Counted from the stretch's first letter, positions 42,960 to 53,450 are shown. The stretch is 64,000 nt of DNA from Paenibacillus wynnii (GCF_030812855.1 NZ_JAUSTK010000003.1:124001-188000), one strand, 5' to 3'. Made by a program: numbers and translations. The notes: a model not told the origin generated them from the letters alone.

Positions 42960-45900
42960 CTATAACTTAACTGCATGTCCACCGTCAAAAAAATACAACC
43001 AAGTCTCGCTAATCTCTTCTTTTAAAATATCATGTAACGCCTTGCCGTAGAGATCCAGCTGAAACCGGTATTTCTCTTTAAGAGCTTCTAAACCGCCTTG
43101 ATGCTCTACAACAGAGTCTGTTTTGTAATCTAGCAAAATGAGCCGTTCTCCCTCCCGGAACAAACAATCAATGACACCTTGAATCAGCACCGTTTGCGGC
43201 TGAGATGATTCAAGATTGTCAGGAGAAAGCCCTGATAACGCTTCATCCATAAATTGAAGTCCACGATAGGCATCAGATGCCGGAACCATATAGCTGAATG
43301 GCATTTCCCTTCTTTTCCAGGAAGAATTCAGCAGCCTTGAACCAAGCTCACTGTCATAAAAGGCTTGGATTTCAGAAGAAGTCACAACCTCTGCCTGCTC
43401 TGCGGACAAAATCCCTGCGTGCTGTAGATGTTCCAAAGTATCTTCCACCTGCGTCTTATTTACCGGACCTTCAAGGGGAATATGCTGCATCACTGTATGA
43501 TACACGGTCCCCCGCTCCGCTGAGGTCATGCTGCGTTTCTCCATGAACTTCGGTCTTCTTAAGCGAAGGTTCTCCACACCGCTGCGTATCATGTCAGTAG
43601 GTGTTCTGCCGTTATCTTCCGCTTCCAACCGATCAAAGGAAGGCTGCTCCTCCATGGATAATAAGGCCTTCAATTCGGTGACGGAGGTTTTTGCCGGGAT
43701 GGTGGATTCGGCCTCATGAGGATAAGACCAATTTAACTTACCCGCTGTAAGTTCCTCGTCTTCCGTTGCCATTGAAGGAACGGTATGGCCCTGTCGCAAA
43801 GCTTCTAGTACAGTCTCGCGTAGCGTGGTTTCTTCCCCGTTATTATCCATACCAGCTAGAGACCCGGCCTTAAGGTCTGCGGAGTTTACCACACTAATGC
43901 TCCAGTTAGAGACATCACTATGCAGAACGGTAGATGTCGTTCCTTCATTTCCCACAATCTTTCGCAGTATTGCCGCTCCCGGATGCCTTATAAGAGCAGG
44001 TCCCACCCAATCCAGATAACTGCGGCCCCGGGCTAATAAATGATCAGCCATGAGCAGCTCTTCCCTGCCCTGCATTGCAGCCCATCCGGCAATTTTGCGG
44101 GGAAGATCACGGACAGTTCCCACTAGAATCATTTTGTCTCTCGGGCGTGTTAGTGCAACATACAGCACACGCATTTCCTCTGCCAAAAGTTCCAAACGGG
44201 TTCGGCGGCTAATCGCCAAATAAGGCAGCGTAGGATAGCTAAGCCGAGTATCACGCTCCACAAAGCGAGGCCCGAAGCCTAACTCCTTATGCATTAAAAA
44301 CGGTGCATGAAGATCCTGTTTATTAAAGAGTTTGGACATTCCTGCGAGAAAAACAACCGGAAACTCCAACCCTTTGCTTTTGTGAATGGTCATAATTCTT
44401 ACGCCGCTGCCTTCTTCACCGCTTCCCCCGGCAACACCTAGGTCACCGCCGTTCTCCCGGAGTCGGGAAATAAAGACCAAAAACCGGAATAAGCCACGGG
44501 AAGAGGTATCCTTCTCGAATTGTACGGCTCTATTATACAATGCCTTAAGATTGTTCTGTCGCTGCGAACCTCCGGGCAATCCTCCGACCCACTCCAAATA
44601 CCCGCTTTCACGGTATATGCGCCAGATGAGACCGCCAAGGCTGCCTTGTCTCGCTTCATCTCTCCAATTCTTCAATTGGTTCAGGAAATTCTGCAGCTTG
44701 GAACGAAGTTGTATAGAAATGACCGGAATTTCGTCTGCAGTTAGTTGCACAACAGGCTGGTCACCGGCTGCGGCAAGTACAGCTTGATAGAAAGCCCCGC
44801 CGCTGCATAAACGAACCTTCGCCAGCTCCTCCTCACTCAACCCTACGACCGGAGAACGAAGCACACCGGCTAGTGGAATATCCTGCTGAGGATTGTCTAC
44901 AACTTTTAATAAGGCCAGGGCAATTTCCACTTCTGTAGCCTGAAAATACCCCTTGTTCTGATCCCCGTAGGCTGGAATCCCCTCAAGACGAAGCTCCTCG
45001 ATGATCAGCGGAGTCCACATCCGTGCAGAACGAAGCAAAATCACGATGTCCCCGTAAAATACCGGTCGCATCTTTTGGATTCCTTTATCATAAATAAGCA
45101 GCGGAGAACCGCCGGTCATTCCTGTCAGTTGTGAGATACGCCGGGCAATAGCCCGCGCTTCCAACTGAGCCGTTTCAGCCTCGATGACTTCGCTTTCCTG
45201 TGTGGACAATTCTCCATCCTCTGATTCCTCTGCACGTCCTGCTGCTGATGAACCTTTATCAATCAACAATAGCTCGGGTGCAAAAAAAGAATCCGGTCCC
45301 TTCTCGGCCGCTCCCGGAAATTTCGCACCATACACCAGTTCTGCGCGTTCATCATAACTTATCTCGGCCACTGTTTCGTTCATGATCTGCCGGAAAAGCA
45401 TGTTAACTGCATGCACGACCTCAAGCCGACTGCGGAAATTCCGCGCTAAATCAATAACCCGACCCGTGGAAACTTCCGTAGGATCAGCAGGTTCACCGCT
45501 CTTGCCAAAACTCCGGTATTTGTCTAAGAATAAACCCGGTTCAGCAAGGCGGAACCGATAGATACTCTGCTTCATATCTCCGACCATGAACCGGTTACCC
45601 GGACCTTCTCTGGAGATCAGCCGTACAATCTCTTCCTGTACACTATTCGTATCCTGATATTCATCTAAAAGCACTTCATCGAACTGATTCCGGTACTCTA
45701 TAGCGGCATCGGAAGGTTGAGGGTTCCCAGGCAGTGAATCGGGATGACGCAAAATTTGCAGGCAGTAGTGCTCCAAGTCGCTGAAATCGACCAAGCCTTT
45801 GCTTGCCTTTTCAATTCTGTAACGCTCCCCGAATTCTATTACAGTCTCAGCCAATTCCTCCATAAGTGGAGCCGCTTCATTTAATTCATTCAAGAAAACT

Positions 45901-46901
45901 TCTGCATGACGTCCAAACAAGGCGGTTTGCAGTTCGGATATGCTTTTTTTGACACTGTCACGCAGCTCTTTAACACTTTCTTGCAGACCCGGGTCGGAGG
46001 AATCCTTTTTGCAAGGCTTTAATTTACCAAAGGATACTCCCCGAAAGGCCTCGTACAACTCAGACCATGGTTGTTGTCTCAAAGCCTCACGCAGCCCCGT
46101 AACCATCTGGAGATCAGCAGTCATATTCTCTGCGTAAGCGGATGGGCCTCCCGGCTGAAGTGAAATGGCATATCCCTGTTCGAGTTGGCTAATAGCTCCG
46201 TCCAGTGTTAACTTGGCCTCTTCAAGAATGCTCTGCACCCATTGAGAATTCCCAAGACTCTCCGTGTCTGGTACGGAAAATTCAGCAGCCGTATCTCTAA
46301 GCCACTGTGCTGGCCAAGGATGACTGTGGGCGAAATCATGCAGCCTCTGGACGAGTGCATGCATAGCATCATCAGTGCGTTCTCCGCTAAACCAGTCGAC
46401 AAGTGTTACAAACACACCGTCTTCACCGGCTGTACCGTACTTTTCTTCAAATAGTTCCTCCAGCAGCTCCTGCCGCATCATTTCCGCTTCATGCTCATTC
46501 AGAATACGGAATCCGGGATCAATGGGTATCTGTTGATAGTAACGACGGATGACCTCAAGGCAAAAAGAGTGCAGTGTAGTAATTGAGGCTCTACCCAATA
46601 GTGCAAGCTGACGGCGTAAATGGTCATTATCCGGTGTATTCTCCAGCTCCCGATCCAACGCTTCCCGAATGCGCTGCCGCATCTCGGCTGCTGCTGCTTT
46701 TGTAAAGGTTGCTACCAGCAGTCTGTCTACACTAAAGCCGCTCTGTTCCGAGCTGATTTTGCGAATAATACGCTCTACAAGAACAGCCGTCTTCCCAGAT
46801 CCAGCTGCTGCCGCTACTAGAATATCCTCTCCGCTCTCAGCGATCGCTCGCCACTGATCATCACTCCAAAAGCTTCCTTCCGGTTTGGACACTATATTCA
46901 C
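42960..46901 (-). CDS. addA: AddA helicase-nuclease subunit
   Basis: Large subunit of the AddAB enzyme that resects double-strand breaks and loads RecA, the Gram-positive counterpart of RecBCD. 1313 residues: UvrD-type Walker A ILVAAAAGSGKTAVLVERII (about 28-47), DEYQDTNSVQEEI as the helicase motif II, GDMKQSIYRFRLAEPGLF as motif III, KSKGLEFPVVFLAGM as motif V, and a C-terminal RecB-type nuclease with ERLILLDYKTDSV (about 1255-1267). Starts with GTG at 46901, overlapping the addB stop as GTGA. Confidence 0.97.
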   Translation of the reverse strand: MNIVSKPEGSFWSDDQWRAIAESGEDILVAAAAGSGKTAVLVERIIRKISSEQSGFSVDRLLVATFTKAAAAEMRQRIREALDRELENTPDNDHLRRQLALLGRASITTLHSFCLEVIRRYYQQIPIDPGFRILNEHEAEMMRQELLEELFEEKYGTAGEDGVFVTLVDWFSGERTDDAMHALVQRLHDFAHSHPWPAQWLRDTAAEFSVPDTESLGNSQWVQSILEEAKLTLDGAISQLEQGYAISLQPGGPSAYAENMTADLQMVTGLREALRQQPWSELYEAFRGVSFGKLKPCKKDSSDPGLQESVKELRDSVKKSISELQTALFGRHAEVFLNELNEAAPLMEELAETVIEFGERYRIEKASKGLVDFSDLEHYCLQILRHPDSLPGNPQPSDAAIEYRNQFDEVLLDEYQDTNSVQEEIVRLISREGPGNRFMVGDMKQSIYRFRLAEPGLFLDKYRSFGKSGEPADPTEVSTGRVIDLARNFRSRLEVVHAVNMLFRQIMNETVAEISYDERAELVYGAKFPGAAEKGPDSFFAPELLLIDKGSSAAGRAEESEDGELSTQESEVIEAETAQLEARAIARRISQLTGMTGGSPLLIYDKGIQKMRPVFYGDIVILLRSARMWTPLIIEELRLEGIPAYGDQNKGYFQATEVEIALALLKVVDNPQQDIPLAGVLRSPVVGLSEEELAKVRLCSGGAFYQAVLAAAGDQPVVQLTADEIPVISIQLRSKLQNFLNQLKNWRDEARQGSLGGLIWRIYRESGYLEWVGGLPGGSQRQNNLKALYNRAVQFEKDTSSRGLFRFLVFISRLRENGGDLGVAGGSGEEGSGVRIMTIHKSKGLEFPVVFLAGMSKLFNKQDLHAPFLMHKELGFGPRFVERDTRLSYPTLPYLAISRRTRLELLAEEMRVLYVALTRPRDKMILVGTVRDLPRKIAGWAAMQGREELLMADHLLARGRSYLDWVGPALIRHPGAAILRKIVGNEGTTSTVLHSDVSNWSISVVNSADLKAGSLAGMDNNGEETTLRETVLEALRQGHTVPSMATEDEELTAGKLNWSYPHEAESTIPAKTSVTELKALLSMEEQPSFDRLEAEDNGRTPTDMIRSGVENLRLRRPKFMEKRSMTSAERGTVYHTVMQHIPLEGPVNKTQVEDTLEHLQHAGILSAEQAEVVTSSEIQAFYDSELGSRLLNSSWKRREMPFSYMVPASDAYRGLQFMDEALSGLSPDNLESSQPQTVLIQGVIDCLFREGERLILLDYKTDSVVEHQGGLEALKEKYRFQLDLYGKALHDILKEEISETWLYFFDGGHAVKL

Positions 46902-49900
46902 AGCGTTGTACCTCCTTCACTTCGGGAAATCAGGTCCCAGATTACATCTTTCCCCGGCTTCGCGAGATTGTGATAATGGTTGCCTTCAACGGATTCGTCA
47001 AATTGACACACCGGTTTGAAGGAACAGAAAGTGCATGCCGTCTCCTGTTGGATGCGGTAAGGCTGAATAGCCACATCACCTTCCGTAATCCTTGTTCCGA
47101 TCTCCGAAATAGTCGTTCGTACGGAGCTTAATAGCTGAGTCCATTGCTCCGGTGTAGCCACTGAAGCACTGCTGTAAAAGCTGCCGTCACTCTTCAGCGC
47201 CACCGGGACGATGGAGGAATGTCCTTTATCCAGACTGGTGTCCATTAAAGAAACGACCTCACGGTCAGCGGTCAGCAGACCTTTCATCTTAAACCGTTTC
47301 AGCAATTCCTGTTCTGCCTGTTCCCGGTTCATTCCGTTAGGTGACGAGAGCAGCGGGTCGTGTACGTGAAAATATAGCGTTCCAGCCGGAAGCGCAGAAC
47401 GACCCAGCCACTGCTCTGCATACGTAAGCAGGACATCAAGATAGGTTAGCATTTGAAGCGACAGCCCATAGTACACCTCGTGCAGCTTCAAATCCTTTTG
47501 ACTCGACTTATAATCAATAACTCTCAGTAGAAGACCGTTCTCGCCTTCTGCCATATCAACACGGTCTATACGGCCTACAATCTCCATAACGCAGCCGTTT
47601 GGGAGGTTAATTTGAAGAGGTGGCAAGGGTTTCCCGGGCCCAAAATCCAGTTCCAGTCCTACCGGTTCGAAGCTGCCTCTCCGGGCATGCTCGCCGAGGA
47701 TTACGGAGGCACGGCCGACAATATTTTTTAGCTTGCGGGAGATATAGCCATAACGTTTCGAGCTCATCAGGATCTCACCCTGCAGCATCGGTGATAGACG
47801 ATCCACCGTCTCAACAGCCTCACGCCGGCATTCCTCAGGGGACATACTACCCCAGCCGCGTCCTTTTTGCTGGAGATTCATCGCCATCTCGCTTAGAGCT
47901 GCATGGAACAGCTGGCCGATATCCGGTGCCTGAAGCTTGTACAGCTGACGATCCTTCAGTTTCAAGCCGTAGGAGGCAAAATGAGAAAACGGACACGATA
48001 CGAACTTCTCCATCCTTGAGACACTGCCGCGCAGTGTGGTTCCCCCATATAACCGAAGGCTCGTCCCGCGCTTAAGCTTGACACCTTCATTACGGTAAAA
48101 CAAGGATTGCAACAGCTTGTTCAGCCGCGGGCTCCACTCTTCACTCTCAGCAAACCAATTGTACACATCCCACCAGAACGCAGGGATTTCGACACCTTGC
48201 CGCCATTGCCGTAACTGCATAATTAACACACGAAGCGTCGCTTCCGGATTACCGACAAAGTCCATATGTTCCATGGAAGAACGACCGGATAAAGGAAAAC
48301 CAGGCAGCGGATGTTCACCCATACGGAACATAATCTGCAAATGACGGATAACCTCTGAAGGTAGAAGTGCTTTACCCTCCTCGTCTGCGCAGGCGTAGCT
48401 AAGCCACAGTTTTTTGCTGGGTGTCGTAAGCGCATTATAGATTAGGAACCGTTCATCAAGCAGCCTGCGGGATGAGCCAGGAGCCAATTCCATCCCTGCC
48501 CCCTCCAGAAAGAAACGCTCTCCTTCGGAAAGGACACCGTCTTCCTGAAATTGTGCAGGTACGACCCCTTCATTAAATCCGAGTAAAAAGGCATATTTGA
48601 CACCAGAAGTTCTGGTTCGGTCCATACTCCCTACCAGTACCTGATCCAGTGCAGGGGGAACAAGGCCCATCCGGAGCTCGGCAAGTCCCGTCTCGAGAAT
48701 CCCGGCGAATACGTCAAAAGCAATCTTCTCTTCGCCCATCATTTCAACTAGTTGATCCAATAGATCAAGTACTGCTCCCCACAACTGGCGGTGCTCACGG
48801 GCATTCTCGGGGTGACCCATTTCCAGAGCCTTAGCACTCATTATCTCAAGCTTAGTAGCGGATTCGGTATCTATAAGAAGCTGGTACACAGCTGTACATA
48901 ACTCACGGGCATTGAGGCTTTTTTGGATTCTTTTCTCAAAACCAAACAAAGGATCGGTAATCGCAGTCCGGCATTTCTCCATTACGATCAAATGCTCTTC
49001 GTCTATCTTCCTGTCACCTTCAAGTGTTAGGCTGGGTATTCCTTTCCAAGAACGCCCATCAGTCCAACGGTAACCCTGAATTCCACAAGCCAGCACGTAA
49101 TTTTCCAGGCTGTCCATATCGGATCTGCTAAGACTCTCATCTACTGGAAGCAAAAGATCCGTCTTCACGCAGCGGAATACATCCTCATAACGCCAACGGC
49201 GGCGGACTATATCAAGTGATGCCCGTAGAAATTCCACTAGAGGATGATGCATTTCATTAACTTTTTGGTCCAGAAAGAACGGTATCCCATAATCGCGGAA
49301 AAGAGGGGTCACCAAATGTTCATAATCAACCAGATTACGCATCATAACAGCCATTTCACTGTATTGTGCTCCATCTTCCCGCGCCAGCCTGAGGATTTCA
49401 CGCAGAACTCCCTCTACCTCGGCTCTTCGTGATGCTGCAGCCTGAATAGATATCGATTTTTCTACCGACTCCGTTCCGTTCCAGCGGCTTCGTCTATCAA
49501 AACCCCGCTCTAGATGCGCAAGAACAGGACTTTCAGTGAAGCGTGGCAAAATAGGAGGAGCGAGAATTTCATCCCACACCTCTGCTCCTGTCTCCTCAGC
49601 AATTCCACGCAGCTTGATATAAGTAACCGCTGAAGGATGGAACAGTTCCAGCTCATGCGGCTGCAATCCATGCGGATAGGGCTTGTCCAAGGTAAGTGCA
49701 ATCGTCACTTTGGAGCCATACAGCATTAATTGGCGTAAAACCATAAATTCCTGCGGTGTGAAGCCATGAAATCCGTCTACCCAAATCTCGGCTCCCCGCA
49801 CATAGGAGGACTCAGATATGTGCTCTGCAAGCTCAGTCAATCGATCCTCCTGATCGATATAGAGCTGTGACATTTCCTTCTCCAAATCCCCGAATAATAG

Positions 49901-50395
49901 CTGAAGATCATGCAGTTTATGCTGCAGAATAGGGTTGCTCCCCACTGAATCCTGCAATACTGACAGCTGCTGCTCCAGATCAGTTGATCCAATACAGCAG
50001 CGCTTCATTTCCGTATGTAGCCGATTCAACCGGTCCACAAAGCCGGGTCTGTCCGAAGAGGCCCCGAAGAGCTTTAGGTCCTCTTTGCGGCGGCTGATAA
50101 TTTTGTAGATCAGCATCTTCTTGCCTTCATCACTAATCGGAATGTTAGGATTGCCGCCAGTCTCCTGTTTTACGCGATAAGCTAGACGTGAAAAACTCAG
50201 CGTCTGAGCCCTTATGCTTCCTTTGGCACTCCCTGTAGTTAGAAGCCCACGTTCCGCGCTAAAAGAACCCTGTTCAGGAACGAGCATTATAATTGGTGCA
50301 CCGAGCGGTTCCTGCTCCATGGCAGAGGATACCGACTCCCATATCTTCAAGGTTTTGCCGCTACCAGAGCGGCCTAGTAAAAAGGTTACTGACAT
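46898..50395 (-). CDS. addB: AddB nuclease subunit
   Basis: Second subunit of AddAB: inactive helicase fold, active nuclease and iron-sulfur cluster. The 1165-residue product starts MSVTFLLGRSGSGKTLKI (Walker A), and its C-terminal nuclease has LRVIDYKSSQKDLKLHE near residue 960. The four cluster cysteines are one in FVSCPFSHFASYG and three in CTFCSFKPVCQFDES near the end. ATG at 50395 follows GGAGGGAG; the frame to 50413 is not needed. First gene of addB-addA-sbcD-sbcC, all on the minus strand, with very short gaps. Confidence 0.96.
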   Translation of the reverse strand: MSVTFLLGRSGSGKTLKIWESVSSAMEQEPLGAPIIMLVPEQGSFSAERGLLTTGSAKGSIRAQTLSFSRLAYRVKQETGGNPNIPISDEGKKMLIYKIISRRKEDLKLFGASSDRPGFVDRLNRLHTEMKRCCIGSTDLEQQLSVLQDSVGSNPILQHKLHDLQLLFGDLEKEMSQLYIDQEDRLTELAEHISESSYVRGAEIWVDGFHGFTPQEFMVLRQLMLYGSKVTIALTLDKPYPHGLQPHELELFHPSAVTYIKLRGIAEETGAEVWDEILAPPILPRFTESPVLAHLERGFDRRSRWNGTESVEKSISIQAAASRRAEVEGVLREILRLAREDGAQYSEMAVMMRNLVDYEHLVTPLFRDYGIPFFLDQKVNEMHHPLVEFLRASLDIVRRRWRYEDVFRCVKTDLLLPVDESLSRSDMDSLENYVLACGIQGYRWTDGRSWKGIPSLTLEGDRKIDEEHLIVMEKCRTAITDPLFGFEKRIQKSLNARELCTAVYQLLIDTESATKLEIMSAKALEMGHPENAREHRQLWGAVLDLLDQLVEMMGEEKIAFDVFAGILETGLAELRMGLVPPALDQVLVGSMDRTRTSGVKYAFLLGFNEGVVPAQFQEDGVLSEGERFFLEGAGMELAPGSSRRLLDERFLIYNALTTPSKKLWLSYACADEEGKALLPSEVIRHLQIMFRMGEHPLPGFPLSGRSSMEHMDFVGNPEATLRVLIMQLRQWRQGVEIPAFWWDVYNWFAESEEWSPRLNKLLQSLFYRNEGVKLKRGTSLRLYGGTTLRGSVSRMEKFVSCPFSHFASYGLKLKDRQLYKLQAPDIGQLFHAALSEMAMNLQQKGRGWGSMSPEECRREAVETVDRLSPMLQGEILMSSKRYGYISRKLKNIVGRASVILGEHARRGSFEPVGLELDFGPGKPLPPLQINLPNGCVMEIVGRIDRVDMAEGENGLLLRVIDYKSSQKDLKLHEVYYGLSLQMLTYLDVLLTYAEQWLGRSALPAGTLYFHVHDPLLSSPNGMNREQAEQELLKRFKMKGLLTADREVVSLMDTSLDKGHSSIVPVALKSDGSFYSSASVATPEQWTQLLSSVRTTISEIGTRITEGDVAIQPYRIQQETACTFCSFKPVCQFDESVEGNHYHNLAKPGKDVIWDLISRSEGGTTL

Positions 50396-50580
50396 ATGAT
50401 AGACTCCCTCCATGGCGGAAAATAATAGTTACTTCAATCTATGAATTCAACTCTCGTCCCAACATTATAGCATAACTCCACCAAACAAAACAGAACACTT
50501 GTTCTGAATAAATGGCAATAACCTATCCATTATTTATCAGAATCTAGTATGTTTTAGGTACCTGAGGCCACAATCTCTCC

Positions 50581-50697
50581 CAAATTCCTGCACTTTATAC
50601 AACAATCTAGCTCCCTAGCCACCATATCCACTCAAATTCCTGCACTTTATACAACAATCCAGCTCCCGGCCACCTCATCATCCAAATTCCTGCACTT
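50581..50697. repeat. Three spaced direct repeats with a 50-52-bp period
   Basis: CAAATTCCTGCACTTTATAC continues to ACAATCTAGCTCCC (copy 1, 50581-50615); copy 2 (50633-50667) is the same except CCAG for CTAG; copy 3 (50683-50697) keeps only CAAATTCCTGCACTT. Between addB and the rRNA methyltransferase gene, in non-coding DNA (50396-50772). Probably an intergenic dispersed repeat rather than a CRISPR array. Confidence 0.85.
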
Positions 50698-50706
50698 AAC
50701 ACTAAT

Positions 50707-50752
50707 AAAAAGAGCTCCTCACAGATGGAATAACAATCCATCATAGAGAAGC
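50707..50752 (-). terminator. Intrinsic terminator of the RlmI-like gene
   Basis: Stem GCTCCTC/GAGAAGC with inner GATGGA/TCCATC (50714-50752) and TTTTT on the minus strand, about 20 nt past the stop. Confidence 0.85.
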
Positions 50753-50772
50753 CCCGCTGTTAGCTTTGAAGT

Positions 50773-52161
50773 TTATTTATTCTTACTCCGCACCTCAAAA
50801 ATAGCAAATTTCAGATAATGTCCTTCATTGACACCCAGGATTTGTGGGTGATCTTTACCGGCGGCCCGCCATTCTACCAATCTGAGGATTTTTCCGGCAT
50901 CTCTTGCGGCCTCGCCTATGGTCTCCAGAAACAAATCCGGTTGCATGTGATACGAGCAGCTTGCGGTTACGAGGTAACCGCCCTCGTTCACCAGCTTCAT
51001 CCCCTGCAAGTTAATGTCCTTGTACCCACGGCATGCTCCTGCAACCGCACTCTTGGTCTTGGCAAAAGCAGGAGGATCTAGGATGACCACATCCCATGTG
51101 CGTCCACCGCCGGCAGTCATAGGTTTAGAGGTATCGGTTTTGGGCGCTGCTGAAACGGTCGCACGCTCAGAACGCTCTTCCAGCCCTTTAACCTGATTAC
51201 GCAAATATTGAAAAGCATCATCTACAACGAATTCCACCCGTTCAGTGAAACCGTTCAATTCTACATTCACTTTGGCACTCTCAATCGCATGGGCAGAAAC
51301 ATCCAGACAGGTTACTTTTTTGGCTCCATACTTACAGGCATGCAGGGTAAAGCTGCCCGTATGCGCGAAGCATTCCAGCACTGTAGCACCGTCCCAATAC
51401 GGGAAGGTAACGGTTTTGCCGCTTTTGTTAACCGGCAGCATCTGCAGTGAACCGTCCTCACCCTCAACTTCTTTGAGGGCAATACCGCTGCGTTCTCCCC
51501 AACCCCGCATAAGCGGAGCGATTGAAGCTCTATTCTCGCGTTGATCAAAGAAATAGCCTGTTTTCTGGCCCTGTTCAATATCAATCATCAACTTCAGCTC
51601 GTTCTCAGTTACGGTAACATGACGCGGGCATTCTCCGTAGAGTACACCGGTTGTCTGAGCCAGTCCTTCCAGTTCACGCACGCTGACATCACTTCGTTCG
51701 TAAATTCCACGCGGAGCCATAACCTCTACGAGTGCTTCCACGATCTCAGTGCGACATTTGTCCATTCCCAGTGTCAGCAGCTGAACTACAAGGATATCTC
51801 CGAACCGGTCAACAATAAGACCCGGCAGAAAATCTGCCTCTCCATACACCAAACGGTAAGCATCTGCACCAGGCACAAAACGATTTCTGTGCTGCAAACA
51901 ACTAGTAAAACGATCTACGAAAAACGCCTTGTTCATTTCTGCAAGAGGCGTCTGCGACACAATTCTAATGCGGATCTGTGAAGCTGGATTATAGTAACCA
52001 ACGGCTAAAAAACGCCCCTGATGGTTAAGTACATCTACCAATCCACCGTCTTCCGGCTCACCTTCTACAGAGGCAACTTCACCTGCAAATACCCATGGAT
52101 GGGCCATCTCTAACCTCTTTTTACGATTACGCTCTAAACGAACTGATGCCAATCTTTTCAA
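50773..52161 (-). CDS. RlmI-like 23S rRNA (cytosine-C5)-methyltransferase
   Basis: 462 residues. An N-terminal PUA domain (MKRLASVRLERNRKKRLEMA, HPWVFAGEVASVEG) is followed by the YDR/IVDRFGDILVVQ region and a Rossmann SAM domain: GATVLECFAHTGSFTLHACK (motif I) and DVVILDPPAFAKTKSAV (motif IV), with the catalytic-type Cys in SCSYHM. It probably makes m5C in 23S rRNA, like RlmI. The protein has a ~30-residue low-complexity insert (TVSAAPKTDTSKPMTAGGGR) just before motif IV and another short insert before motif I, which are not family features. Confidence 0.9.
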   Translation of the reverse strand: MKRLASVRLERNRKKRLEMAHPWVFAGEVASVEGEPEDGGLVDVLNHQGRFLAVGYYNPASQIRIRIVSQTPLAEMNKAFFVDRFTSCLQHRNRFVPGADAYRLVYGEADFLPGLIVDRFGDILVVQLLTLGMDKCRTEIVEALVEVMAPRGIYERSDVSVRELEGLAQTTGVLYGECPRHVTVTENELKLMIDIEQGQKTGYFFDQRENRASIAPLMRGWGERSGIALKEVEGEDGSLQMLPVNKSGKTVTFPYWDGATVLECFAHTGSFTLHACKYGAKKVTCLDVSAHAIESAKVNVELNGFTERVEFVVDDAFQYLRNQVKGLEERSERATVSAAPKTDTSKPMTAGGGRTWDVVILDPPAFAKTKSAVAGACRGYKDINLQGMKLVNEGGYLVTASCSYHMQPDLFLETIGEAARDAGKILRLVEWRAAGKDHPQILGVNEGHYLKFAIFEVRSKNK

Positions 52162-52251
52162 CTCCCTGTTCTTAAAAAAATGGTTTTATTCATGTCCTTA
52201 ACACAGCTTTCATATATATGTGTACAACCCCGTCCAAAGGAGCCTGCCCTT

Positions 52252-53238
52252 ATGATCCGTGATTTGCTGTTTCCTGTTATTTATGGTCTAGTTATTTTTT
52301 TGGCCGGTATGAAGCTGATGGAGTCCGCAATGTCTAAACTGGCGGGACCCTTGCTGACCAAAGGGATGAACACAGCTACATCCACACCGCTCAAAGGCCT
52401 AATCTCCAGCAGCCTGCTGTCAGCTCTCTTACAAAGCAGCACTGCCGTAACGGTTCTGACGATCGGAATGGTCAATGCCGGCCTGCTTACCTATGCACGG
52501 ACACTGGGCATTATTCTTGGCAGTAACATTGGAACCTGTCTGACCACGGAACTGATAGGGCTTCAAATCAGTGACTATGCCGGACTTCTGCTGGCTTCTT
52601 CGCTAATCATGTGGGGTATCGCTGTTATTGCTGATGAGGTTTCGCATTCTCCCAAGAGCCCTGCTTTCTTCGCGAGATTGGCCCAGCCGTTTCAGTTCAT
52701 TAGTCTAGCGGTGGCCGGTTTCGCTTTGGTACTATGGGGAATCGCGGTGATGCAATCGATTGGCCCCGTTCTTCAGAAAAGCGGACTGTTCAGCTGGTTT
52801 CTGAACCACGCAGCTACAAGCATATTATGGGGGCTTGCCGCAGGAGCTTGTCTAACCGCCTTGCTGCATAGCAGCGCAGCGGTTATCGCAATGGCAATGA
52901 GCGTGGCTGCTTCGGGGGTCTTGCCCCCTGAGCTCGGTATCGCCATTGTGCTCGGCGCTAACATCGGCACCTGTGTCACAGCGGTCATTGCCTCCATTGG
53001 CGGCTCGACCTCCGGGGTTTTCGTTGCCTGGTCTCATGTTGCGCTGAATGTTGGCGGCTCACTTCTGTTCCTGCCCTTTATCCAACCCCTGGAGAAAGTA
53101 GCCTCCTGGATCGGTGGGGGTCCAGCCTCAGAAATTGCTCATGCACAGACCATTTTCAATGTAGTTTGCTCCGTCCTAGCTTTGCCGCTTTGCTACCTGC
53201 CTATCTGGTCCAAACTGGAGAAGAAACTTCAACAGTAA
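52252..53238 (+). CDS. yqeW: Na/Pi cotransporter family protein (YqeW-like)
   Basis: About 328 residues with eight to ten membrane segments and the two family repeats, LLSALLQSSTAVTVLTIGMV and LTALLHSSAAVIAMAMSVA, whose QSS/HSS motifs form the Na-phosphate site, each followed by a LGIILGSNIGTC-type loop. It lacks the PhoU-like C-terminal domain of larger members. ATG 52252 has AAAGGAG 9 nt upstream; the frame to 52180 is not used. In B. subtilis the similar yqeW lies between the same blocks, near mtaB and rpsU. Confidence 0.88.
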   Translation: MIRDLLFPVIYGLVIFLAGMKLMESAMSKLAGPLLTKGMNTATSTPLKGLISSSLLSALLQSSTAVTVLTIGMVNAGLLTYARTLGIILGSNIGTCLTTELIGLQISDYAGLLLASSLIMWGIAVIADEVSHSPKSPAFFARLAQPFQFISLAVAGFALVLWGIAVMQSIGPVLQKSGLFSWFLNHAATSILWGLAAGACLTALLHSSAAVIAMAMSVAASGVLPPELGIAIVLGANIGTCVTAVIASIGGSTSGVFVAWSHVALNVGGSLLFLPFIQPLEKVASWIGGGPASEIAHAQTIFNVVCSVLALPLCYLPIWSKLEKKLQQ

Positions 53239-53405
53239 CTGTTCAATGACTGCTCCGTACTCCGACACTTTGCCTATCGCTGTCTTATTATACTTCAATT
53301 AGTTCTACAGTTCTAATCCAAAGATGAAATTAAGCGAATGGCCTGATTGCAGATACAAGTTTTGCTACAGATGTTTTGCTTAGAGTCAAAAATACTCAAA
53401 ACGGC

Positions 53406-53450
53406 AAAAAAAAGGATCTGCAAACCCGAAGGGTCCTGCAGATCTTTTTA
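53406..53450. terminator. Bidirectional terminator between YqeW-like and Ig-like genes
   Basis: Stem GATCTGCA/TGCAGATC with inner ACCC/GGGT (53415-53444). T-runs lie on both sides: TTTTT on the plus strand and eight T on the minus strand. It serves both convergent genes. Confidence 0.9.

Noticed and set aside
50581-50697. A short CRISPR array
   Set aside because: Only two full repeats and one partial; the unit is 35 bp, spacers are about 15-17 bp and AT/C-rich, and no cas gene is near.
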